24,447 nucleotides of DNA, taken from IMG/VR virus record IMGVR_UViG_3300010885_030499, positions 1-24,447 of that record; one strand, 5' to 3'. The position numbers were made by a program, and so were the translations under genes. The notes beneath the pieces are model-generated. The model did not search any database and was not told the DNA's origin. It saw only the letters and a program-made list of their open reading frames with translations. Origin of the DNA: a virus. Below, one piece after another: positions 16,501-22,416 of this stretch (positions within the stretch are counted from its first letter, which is position 1; each line of letters starts with the position of its first letter).

Positions 16501-17200
16501 TGCGAACCAAGATTTAAATCCTTCTACCATATACTCATTCGGTACTGGTGCTGGTACAACTTGTGTTGGTTACTTCGGACCTTACTTAACAGTAAGTGAT
16601 GGTAGACCTTTAGACCTACCACCAGCAATGTTCGTAGCTACAACCTATATGAGAAAGCATAATACAAACTTCACATCTATTGTTCCTTGGACAATCGCCG
16701 CGGGTGTTACTAACGGTAAAGTTACTGGGTTCAATAAAGTTGAAATGGATTTCACACCAACTGATATCGAAAATCTAAATGGTGCTCAAATGAATCCAAT
16801 TGTGTACAAACGTAATAGAGGATTTGTAATTGAAACAGAGAATACCGCTCAAACAGAGTATAAATCAGCATTATCTTACATTCACGTTAGAGAAGTGTTA
16901 ATCGAACTTGAGAGAGAACTTTCTAGAATGCTATTGGACTTCCAGTGGAAATTTAATACTCCAGAAGTAAGATCTGAGATTAAACTAAGAGCAGATGTTA
17001 TCTGTGAGCAATATGTAAACAAAAATGGTTTATATAACTACTTCAACAAGTGTGACTCAGAAAACAACACCTCTGACTTAATTGATAGACAAATCGGTGT
17101 CCTTGATACTTATGTTGAACCAATTAAGGGTATGGGTATCATTGTAAATAATGTTACAATCCTTAGAACAGGAGCTATTCAAAGTGGTGGATTTGCATAA
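13598..17200 (+). CDS. Contractile tail sheath protein (T4 gp18-like) with a large insertion
   Basis: This 1200-aa protein has recognisable sheath ends. The N-terminus (KRPGIFIEEYDLSQIANPTV, then a GFSKKGPVNTPIRLTNVSDL stretch with FGTIDRSLERKGSYFHRTV) matches phage sheath subunits. The C-terminal 200 residues (FVIETENTAQTEYKSALSYI, LERELSRMLLDFQWKFN, then VEPIKGMGIIVNNVTILRTG) form the conserved contractile core. T4 gp18 is 659 aa; the extra length lies mainly between about residues 375 and 845. That region is rich in T, S, Y, G and V and looks like several beta-sandwich or Ig-like surface domains (TASYTVTGTVYVTDTPYVII). The protein polymerises around the tail tube and contracts at infection. 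It has its own promoter and terminator. Confidence 0.95.
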   Translation: MAAIQIGKYKRPGIFIEEYDLSQIANPTVIEGITNMVIGFSKKGPVNTPIRLTNVSDLEAIFGTIDRSLERKGSYFHRTVTKMLESSPVYALNLLKTDDTLDKIQFKSLSGSSYIFNAAESLDSYRKFFNTTGFWKRDTQAFLDQVSLDPIAEPLEPISGLNTLINLTNVSDRAITVFTFKSSMTGFDVQLQQWYGSADKVPTYLYPTDFASDYLVDVVVVAGDWTNYSTLSTDSKWSKYFDATGLLKGQVSSFIHDRNINLLGYYQGLSLIPYFKDLSGRNIFIETLINNDTDKTGLFCAFNVDRYETDYPNGMLDLIGNTLVGTTQSTIDFLSYNDTIIDSNTYDFTDLDRPGNTWAIIPSGYDSIFRGAGATGVAEGYRSALYSEGYVYGVYTDYSYATASYTVTGTVYVTDTPYVIIGGKKLTLVNNTGATLSTTSFTSSYTPVSGTNSFYSTLKVDNTGKVSMIGTGTASPAVNVTDVVFGYTVTTINPSTSSYTFVTNDVSVNDGGFNELVSGVDFNYQYLSNPVTNVNIDTALKLQLVFELASTDKASSLAASGSYEKLRRMVYYNSLTSFFTSESVWSTENKTIVTTSNVKLTKVTITGKLGVEITNLQDTDGVFLYYKTDDEFIIGSSISFGIAYSDYWNTSGAANATVGVFGQYSKFYMDYVNGIVQTDDYITGPSGNKYYINITEFGTNTGVYIFAFFDLPTYEGGVVLDIETYDPVDYAAIFNEFTVISRKSNFSQSLDVEYPDSWTPVSTKILVNAARYTEVKVGDYLEASYDPSTLGVNTIGGLTYSEVPKQLTRIIAKKAYASVYSELTCDAPIALTPYNYGGITAQTTRYASLDNYVSTYKGTALTGFKMRNESMPNGTETRQNDILNLVKSGTPLFKALTNKEAIDFRYLIDSFGLGLIEFSKQQLMDICGARLDCFGFLNMPSMKNFKHNTDPQFVDNDGVFDTAYVAAGANQDLNPSTIYSFGTGAGTTCVGYFGPYLTVSDGRPLDLPPAMFVATTYMRKHNTNFTSIVPWTIAAGVTNGKVTGFNKVEMDFTPTDIENLNGAQMNPIVYKRNRGFVIETENTAQTEYKSALSYIHVREVLIELERELSRMLLDFQWKFNTPEVRSEIKLRADVICEQYVNKNGLYNYFNKCDSENNTSDLIDRQIGVLDTYVEPIKGMGIIVNNVTILRTGAIQSGGFA

Positions 17201-17214
17201 TCTCTAGAATAAAT

Positions 17215-17247
17215 AAAAAAACCAGATAGAAATATCTGGTTTTTTTA
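17215..17247 (+). terminator. Hairpin terminator after the sheath gene
   Basis: The stem ACCAGATA (17221-17228) and TATCTGGT (17233-17240) is closed by a GAAA tetraloop, extended by A6/T7 on the flanks. Confidence 0.92.
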
Positions 17248-17260
17248 TTTAATATATACT
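17248..17260 (+). promoter_or_regulatory. Late-promoter-like motif for the zinc-peptidase gene
   Basis: TTTAATATATACT directly follows the T-run of the sheath terminator. The ATG is 18 nt downstream behind an A-rich leader. Confidence 0.55.
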
Positions 17261-17278
17261 ATATAAAAAAAAACAAAC

Positions 17279-19135
17279 ATGAAACACGTAAACAATTGGG
17301 AAATTTTTAACGAAGATGTGGATAATAAATCTCCAAAAAGTCACGTTGGCTTTTTAGAGGAAGTAATAAATACACTGTCCAAAATTCACTCAAATATCAT
17401 TCAATTTGGATCAGCATCCAAAGATCAACAACTATTTATAGAGGACCTTAACAAACTAGTATCCAAGTATGGTACAAAAAATTTGGGAAAGGTTAATGAG
17501 TCACTTAGTGATACAGAGCATCATAAATACTATGACTGGGATAAAAAAAATCAAGATTTAGCAATTGAGTTTAGAAGATCAGTAAAGGATAATAATATTA
17601 CTAAGACCCGTCAAATAGTTAAAGATAACCCAGACATTATCTACTGTAGAAGAAATCATGCGTTTAAACAAGCTGTTGAGAACGAGTCTAGTGACATGTT
17701 AAAGTATCTATTATCAGTTGATAAAGAACTTGGTGGTAATTTAACCGAAAAAGAAATTGATGAAATCATATCTTTCATTTCAGTTCGAAAAGACAATTCA
17801 AGAACTGAGTTATCTAACATAATAGATAATTATAAGAAATTAATGATAAACGAAGGCAAATCATCAAGAGTTAAAGCTAGATCAACTGATCCTTTCAAGC
17901 AGACTTTTCTTAACTTAACCGAATATACTATTCCATACGGAAATGAAACTGATTTGGAAAAGTATCTACCAAGTGGGTATAAAAAAGACTCAATTGGTAA
18001 CTACTATATCGAAGTAGGAAAATCAGAAACATTATTCACTACACACTTAGATACATATTGTGAAAAGAAAGAGAAGGTTAAGCACGTAATATCCGGTGAT
18101 ATTATCAAAACCGATGGTACAACTATATTAGGGGGTGATAATAAATTGGGTATGACTATACTTCTTTACATGATTGAAAAAGGAGTACCTGGTACTTATT
18201 TTTTCTTCTTAGGGGAAGAACCAATATTAAGTGGTGGTTTGTGGGGATCGCAGAATACACTTAAAAGTAATCCTGATTTCTTCAAGAAGTTTAAAAGAGC
18301 AGTTGCCTTTGATAGAAAAGAAAAGGGTTCTGTTGTAAGAAGACAAAAGGGAAGATACTGTTGCTCAGAAGAATTTGCTGAGGCATTAAGTAATGAACTA
18401 ACAAACTTAGGAGTAGATTCCGCACCAGATCCTAATGCTTATTATACCGATACCGCGACATTCTTAGATATAATTCCTGAATGTACTAATATAAGTGCTG
18501 GTGGGTGGAAAGAACACTTTAAAGAAGAGTGGGTTGATTTAGGTTACACAAAACAAGTTGCAGAGGCGGCTTGTAAAGTCGATTGGGAAAATCTTCCAAC
18601 TGAAAGAAAGGTTAACTACTTTCAACCAAAGTATAAAGTTGAACCAAGACACAGATTTGTTAATAGAGAAGTTATTAAGGGTGTTAAAGAAGTATTGAAT
18701 AGATATGATCTACTACACACCAATAACTTAGAATTTGATACTTATAATACAGATACATTAGTATTTAATACCTGGTTCGAAGAAAAGAACATTAAAGTAA
18801 CAATACTAGATGATATTTTACTTCAAATAGAAGGTTATGATGACGTTAAATTTGGATTGAATGAACTTAAAAAGCTAAATCTATATTTAGGCAATATATT
18901 TGGAGTGGATATAAATCCGAATGATTATAAAATGTTATCTTATAAAGATGGTAGAGTAAGTATCTTAGGTAGTGTATTTAATGATATAGATGAATATCTT
19001 GAGCATTTTGATAAAATAAACTCCGATGACACATCATTTGTAATTAAGAAGGGTGGTGATCAGTATAAAGAATACTATGGTAGTGTGGTCCCAAAAGAAC
19101 TTGTTCTAAAATGGTTTCATGATAATATAGCATAA
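17279..19135 (+). CDS. Putative capsid-targeted M20/M28/M42-type zinc peptidase with an ankyrin-like domain
   Basis: This 618-aa protein has three parts. The N-terminus MKHVNNWEIFNE|D is the capsid-targeting-like signature. Residues about 95-168 repeat the ankyrin-like block of the gene at 8560. From about 205 on there is a dinuclear zinc peptidase core: THLDT with H256 and D258, GGDNKLG with D287, GEEP with E313/E314, AFDRK with D345 and KEHF with H413. This is the H-x-D, D, E-E, D, H ligand order of M20/M28/M42 enzymes. The last 150 residues are not recognised. It follows the sheath gene as a single-gene late unit. Family-level enzyme type is likely; substrate and virion location are inference. 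It differs from T4 gp21, which is a serine protease. Confidence 0.88.
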   Translation: MKHVNNWEIFNEDVDNKSPKSHVGFLEEVINTLSKIHSNIIQFGSASKDQQLFIEDLNKLVSKYGTKNLGKVNESLSDTEHHKYYDWDKKNQDLAIEFRRSVKDNNITKTRQIVKDNPDIIYCRRNHAFKQAVENESSDMLKYLLSVDKELGGNLTEKEIDEIISFISVRKDNSRTELSNIIDNYKKLMINEGKSSRVKARSTDPFKQTFLNLTEYTIPYGNETDLEKYLPSGYKKDSIGNYYIEVGKSETLFTTHLDTYCEKKEKVKHVISGDIIKTDGTTILGGDNKLGMTILLYMIEKGVPGTYFFFLGEEPILSGGLWGSQNTLKSNPDFFKKFKRAVAFDRKEKGSVVRRQKGRYCCSEEFAEALSNELTNLGVDSAPDPNAYYTDTATFLDIIPECTNISAGGWKEHFKEEWVDLGYTKQVAEAACKVDWENLPTERKVNYFQPKYKVEPRHRFVNREVIKGVKEVLNRYDLLHTNNLEFDTYNTDTLVFNTWFEEKNIKVTILDDILLQIEGYDDVKFGLNELKKLNLYLGNIFGVDINPNDYKMLSYKDGRVSILGSVFNDIDEYLEHFDKINSDDTSFVIKKGGDQYKEYYGSVVPKELVLKWFHDNIA

Positions 19136-19138
19136 CTT

Positions 19139-19167
19139 AAAGTCGCATAGAAATATGCGACTTTTTT
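19139..19167 (+). terminator. Hairpin terminator after the peptidase gene
   Basis: The stem AAGTCGCATA (19140-19149) and TATGCGACTT (19154-19163) is closed by a GAAA tetraloop and runs into T6. Confidence 0.92.
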
Positions 19168-19176
19168 ATTATGATA

Positions 19177-19189
19177 TTTTATATATACT
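19177..19189 (+). promoter_or_regulatory. Late-promoter-like motif for the HExxH gene
   Basis: TTTTATATATACT lies 10 nt after the previous terminator and 3 nt before the ATG at 19193. Confidence 0.5.
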
Positions 19190-19192
19190 ACA

Positions 19193-20359
19193 ATGAAGTA
19201 TATGAAAATATTTGAGGCGTATAATGATTTCTATCAAGAGATAAGTAATGGTGAATATAATAGGCTACGTGCAACTGACTTTGATGATAGGTATATAGAT
19301 GATATAAGTAAAGCACTTGGTGCTAATTTTATAGTTGAGTCATCAGGTCAGTCAAACACATTTTATTCACATTGTATAATAAGAAGCAACAAAAGTAAGA
19401 TAAAAAAAGTAAGCATACAAGTGTATCAACTATATGATGAATACTTTAAAGTAAAATCAAATTCAGTTATTATCGGTGGTGTCATGATAGATAGATGGTT
19501 CAAATGTGATCAAATTGATGGTCTAATAGAATGTCTTACTAACCTAACAACCTATAACCGAAAGAAATCTAAAAGCATAACTGAGAAAAGAGGTATACTA
19601 ACAGAGTTAGAATATATAGCCGATGATATAATTGAGAAAATGATTGGTAAGTCGAGCATACGATATAAATTTAACTTTAAAGATAGTAATATAGATGTAA
19701 AAATAAAGATAGACCCTACAAATAAAGATATAGGTACTATGAGAAATGGCATTATATCAAATTCGATAATATTATCCAGTTTAGACAAAAGTGTTTTAAT
19801 ACATGAGTTGAAGCACCTATTATATATTAATCAAAATCCAAACAGTAGTGGGTTCAAAAACTCAATAAGCAGATCGTTTAATTGGATAGAAAGCAAATAC
19901 GGAAAAGAATTTAATGAAGGTCATAAGGAAATAATAACAGCACTCTTCTACCTAATCGAACCTGATGAGTTTGAAGCTCAATACAATGGGTTATATCATA
20001 TGATAAAGAGTCAAGTAGAAAAGGACCCAAGTAACAAAAAGGAGATAGTAGATCGACTAATTAAACAGGATGATCTATATAAATTATATACATCGTTTAT
20101 CAAGTGGGACTTTGATATTAGAAATTGGTTTAAAGATGAAAAGTATGTAAAGCCTTTTTTTAATGACTTATACCACACTATTAATATTTTGAAGAAATCT
20201 ACCATCAAAGCAACAATTTTACTAAGCATAGATTATTATTTTAGTTTCAAGAGAAAGAACATAAATACAGAAAAGGCAGTGAAGAATTTTAACCGATTAG
20301 TAAATACACAAGTTCACAAGAACTATAGAAAGTTAATGAGACTATATTCTCTATTTTAA
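19193..20359 (+). CDS. Putative capsid-targeted protein: CDQ-GL domain fused to an HExxH zincin-like domain
   Basis: This 388-aa protein begins MKYMKIFE|A, the capsid-targeting-like signature, followed by FYQEISNGEY (13-22). The first 120 residues end in YDEYFKV (81-87) and WFKCDQIDGLIECL (102-115). They are paralogous to the proteins at 2447 and 21180. The rest is a separate domain with H204-E-L-K-H208, a zinc metalloprotease HExxH motif, followed by EPDEFEAQ (256-263), which could supply the third, glutamate ligand as in gluzincin-like peptidases. The C-terminus is basic and helical. It is a family member that gained a protease-like domain. Activity is predicted from motifs only. Confidence 0.85.
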   Translation: MKYMKIFEAYNDFYQEISNGEYNRLRATDFDDRYIDDISKALGANFIVESSGQSNTFYSHCIIRSNKSKIKKVSIQVYQLYDEYFKVKSNSVIIGGVMIDRWFKCDQIDGLIECLTNLTTYNRKKSKSITEKRGILTELEYIADDIIEKMIGKSSIRYKFNFKDSNIDVKIKIDPTNKDIGTMRNGIISNSIILSSLDKSVLIHELKHLLYINQNPNSSGFKNSISRSFNWIESKYGKEFNEGHKEIITALFYLIEPDEFEAQYNGLYHMIKSQVEKDPSNKKEIVDRLIKQDDLYKLYTSFIKWDFDIRNWFKDEKYVKPFFNDLYHTINILKKSTIKATILLSIDYYFSFKRKNINTEKAVKNFNRLVNTQVHKNYRKLMRLYSLF

Positions 20360-20397
20360 TTCAGTCCAGCTACAATAGAAAAAAATGATTTTTTAAT

Positions 20398-20410
20398 TAT
20401 AATATATACA
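20398..20410 (+). promoter_or_regulatory. Upstream late-promoter-like motif of the tail tube gene
   Basis: TATAATATATACA is the first of two late-like motifs in the 142-nt gap between the HExxH gene and the tail tube gene. Confidence 0.45.
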
Positions 20411-20447
20411 TTAATTAAGAATATTAAATAACTGGAGACAAAAAGAT

Positions 20448-20460
20448 ATTTAATATATAA
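20448..20460 (+). promoter_or_regulatory. Downstream late-promoter-like motif of the tail tube gene
   Basis: ATTTAATATATAA is the second motif, 41 nt before the ATG at 20502. Two tandem promoters would fit the high demand for tail tube protein. Confidence 0.45.
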
Positions 20461-20501
20461 ATTATAACTAAACAAGTTAAAATAAAAATAATATAAAGAA
20501 A

Positions 20502-21116
20502 ATGCCATTACCGCACTTCACACAATTATTAATGACAGGTAGTCCCGGAGGCCCAGGTACCAAGCCACAAGAACCAGTATATTTAAACCTATTTGAGGTA
20601 ACTTTTATCTTACCTACAATTTTACAGGCACAAGGTAGAGACCCAATGTTATTATTAGAACAAGCAACTAACGTTACTTTAGATCTAACTAAGGACATTG
20701 AGGTTAAGACACAAAACTTCAAATACTCAAGCAGAGCATTCGTAACTATGCCAAGTTCAACACACGTTGAATTTGATATTAAGTTCAATGTGAATGTTAA
20801 TGAGCATGGATCTATGGAAACATGGAATACTCTTAAAGCATGGTACGACTTAGTATGGAACTCACAAAATGGTTCACTACATTATAAGAGTGATATCATC
20901 GGAACTATCATTGTTAACCAACATGACAAGAAGGGGGTTATTCTAAGAAGAGTAACATTCCAAAACGTTCAAATGAAAGGTGTTGATTCAGCAGCTTTAG
21001 AATGGAGTTCAAGTGAAATATGGGGTGCCGCTGCTAAATTTGTAGCAGATTACTGGATTGATGAATACATCGATGGAAACTTTACGATTCAACCGCCATT
21101 GGTTCAAGGTTATTAA
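20502..21116 (+). CDS. Tail tube protein (T4 gp19-like)
   Basis: This 204-aa protein is recognised as a T4-type tail tube subunit: LFEVTFILPT near the N-terminus, a central beta-rich region (FVTMPSSTHVEFDIKFNVNV), WNTLKAWYDLVWNSQNG, the strand IIGTIIVNQHDKKG and the ending W-SSSEIWGAAAKFVADYW. T4 gp19 is 163 aa, so this copy is about 40 aa longer, mostly at the ends. Hexameric rings of this protein stack to form the inner tube through which DNA passes. It is a single-gene unit with two candidate late promoters and a strong bidirectional terminator, as expected for an abundant structural protein. The N-terminal segment GSPGGPGTKPQEP is glycine/proline-rich. Confidence 0.93.
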   Translation: MPLPHFTQLLMTGSPGGPGTKPQEPVYLNLFEVTFILPTILQAQGRDPMLLLEQATNVTLDLTKDIEVKTQNFKYSSRAFVTMPSSTHVEFDIKFNVNVNEHGSMETWNTLKAWYDLVWNSQNGSLHYKSDIIGTIIVNQHDKKGVILRRVTFQNVQMKGVDSAALEWSSSEIWGAAAKFVADYWIDEYIDGNFTIQPPLVQGY

Positions 21117-21130
21117 TAACAAACATAATA

Positions 21131-21169
21131 AAAAAAAAATTCGGATTTTTCAATCCGAATTTTTTTTTA
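21131..21169. terminator. Bidirectional hairpin terminator
   Basis: AATTCGGATT and AATCCGAATT form the stem around a TTTC loop, with long A and T runs on the two sides. It separates the convergent tail tube gene and the minus-strand gene ending at 21180. Confidence 0.92.
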
Positions 21170-21179
21170 TTATAAATTT

Positions 21180-21587
21180 TTAATATTCATCACTCTCATT
21201 AACACCAACTATGTAATCAATTGTATATTTAATAAACTTTAATAATCCCACAAACTGATCACACATATAGAATTTTACAGCAATATATTTTTCTGGTCGA
21301 CATGTCCATCTTACGAGATACCATTCATCCTTTAACTTAACTACTTGCATAGATGATGCACCCTTACCAACACCAGCTTTACCAAACTGTATTTCAACTA
21401 CTTCAGATATAGTCTGTGGTAATATGACAACTCCCTTAATTGCACGTATTTCTTTCAACTCATCTAAGGTAAAGTCAATACTATCGTCGCACCTATCAAT
21501 GTAATCATCACCAGATACTTCATTAAAGTACTGATTATAGTCTTCAAATATCTTGATATAATTCAAAACAGATTGTTTATTTTTCAT
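21180..21587 (-). CDS. Putative capsid-targeted late protein, CD(Q/S)-GL family
   Basis: This 135-aa protein starts MKNKQSVLNYIKIFE|D, an extended version of the shared signature, followed by YFNEVSGDDY (20-29). The domain that follows ends with DEWYLVRW (87-94) and FYMCDQFVGLLKF (106-118), the hallmark positions of the family also found at 2447 and 19193. No catalytic residues are obvious. It is transcribed divergently from the GIY-YIG endonuclease and has a near-perfect late motif. It is probably a head-internal or injected protein; the function of the domain is unknown. Confidence 0.85.
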   Translation of the reverse strand: MKNKQSVLNYIKIFEDYNQYFNEVSGDDYIDRCDDSIDFTLDELKEIRAIKGVVILPQTISEVVEIQFGKAGVGKGASSMQVVKLKDEWYLVRWTCRPEKYIAVKFYMCDQFVGLLKFIKYTIDYIVGVNESDEY

Positions 21588-21591
21588 ATAA

Positions 21592-21606
21592 TGTATATAT
21601 TAAAAA
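21592..21606 (-). promoter_or_regulatory. Late-promoter-like motif for the gene at 21180-21587
   Basis: The minus strand reads TTTTTAATATATACA, 4 nt before the ATG at 21587, one base off the consensus. Confidence 0.55.
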
Positions 21607-21625
21607 TAATTATAAAATAAATTAG

Positions 21626-21669
21626 GGTAAGCAAGATATATTAATATATAATTAAATATCTTGCTTACC
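21626..21669. repeat. Perfect 14-bp inverted repeat at the start of the GIY-YIG gene
   Basis: GGTAAGCAAGATAT (21626-21639) and ATATCTTGCTTACC (21656-21669) are exact reverse complements around a 16-nt AT spacer. The right arm ends immediately before the ATG at 21670. In RNA this hairpin would bury the ribosome landing region. In DNA it could be an operator for a dimeric protein. Confidence 0.9.
21640..21652 (+). promoter_or_regulatory. Late-promoter-like motif inside the inverted repeat
   Basis: ATTAATATATAAT lies in the spacer of the inverted repeat. A transcript starting here would lack the left arm and could not form the hairpin. Confidence 0.5.
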
Positions 21670-22410
21670 ATGAATGATTACTATGTTTATATATTCCTGA
21701 ATTCACTAAAACCCGGACACTTCAAATATGCGGATGATTTAACTTTCACACATCAACCATTTTATGTCGGAAGAGGAATCAATAATAGAATTGAATGTAG
21801 CGAGAAATATGACAAGAATAATAAGATAAAAACATCAATAATAGATTATATACATAAGAATGATATGAATGTGATATCTCTAAAAATAAAAGAGTGTATG
21901 ACTTTAGAAGAATCTTACGATTATGAGATATATACGATAAATAAAATAGGTAGAATTATACATAAGAGTGGACCTCTATCTAATATAGAGGATGGTGGAA
22001 ACACATTTCAAAATAGAATAAGACCTGTTTTACAATATGATATAAAAGGTAATTTTATTAAGGAATATAAATCTATTGGTGAGGCGGTCGCCAGCACAAA
22101 TATTAAAAATATTAGTTATTGTTGCTCTGGTGTTAGAAATTTAGCAGGTAAATATATATGGCGCTATAAACAAAGCAGTGATTTCCCAACTATTATACCA
22201 GTGGACTTTCTAGATAGAATGGTGCACTATGGTAATTATGAAACTCCGGTGTTACAATTTGATATAAACAAAAACTTTATATGTAGATTTGAGTCAATTA
22301 AGGAGGCATCTGATAGCACCGGGTGCTCGAGTCCAAGAATAGTCGATGTATGTAAAGGTAACAGAAAGCATACCAAAAATTTTATTTGGATTTATGCAGA
22401 TAAAAAATAA
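21670..22410 (+). CDS. GIY-YIG homing endonuclease with NUMOD1-like repeats
   Basis: This 246-aa protein starts at ATG 21670. A TTG at 21661 is in frame but lies inside the right arm of the inverted repeat. The GIY-YIG nuclease domain occupies the first 95 residues or so: YYVYIFLNS (4-12), FYVGRG with NR (31-40) and a later Glu-rich helix (EESYDYEIYTINKIG). Two NUMOD1-like DNA-binding repeats follow, each with VLQ(Y/F)DI..NFI.....SI.EA and ending with (Y/F)IW.Y (about 115-160 and 195-246). It sits 6 nt upstream of the gp47 gene, a typical location for a free-standing mobile endonuclease next to a conserved phage gene. The promoter and hairpin arrangement suggests delayed expression. Confidence 0.92.
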   Translation: MNDYYVYIFLNSLKPGHFKYADDLTFTHQPFYVGRGINNRIECSEKYDKNNKIKTSIIDYIHKNDMNVISLKIKECMTLEESYDYEIYTINKIGRIIHKSGPLSNIEDGGNTFQNRIRPVLQYDIKGNFIKEYKSIGEAVASTNIKNISYCCSGVRNLAGKYIWRYKQSSDFPTIIPVDFLDRMVHYGNYETPVLQFDINKNFICRFESIKEASDSTGCSSPRIVDVCKGNRKHTKNFIWIYADKK

Positions 22411-22416
22411 TTTTCT

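Noticed and set aside
21661-21669. TTG start for the GIY-YIG gene
   Set aside because: It lies inside the right arm of the inverted repeat. The ATG at 21670 begins directly at the nuclease domain.
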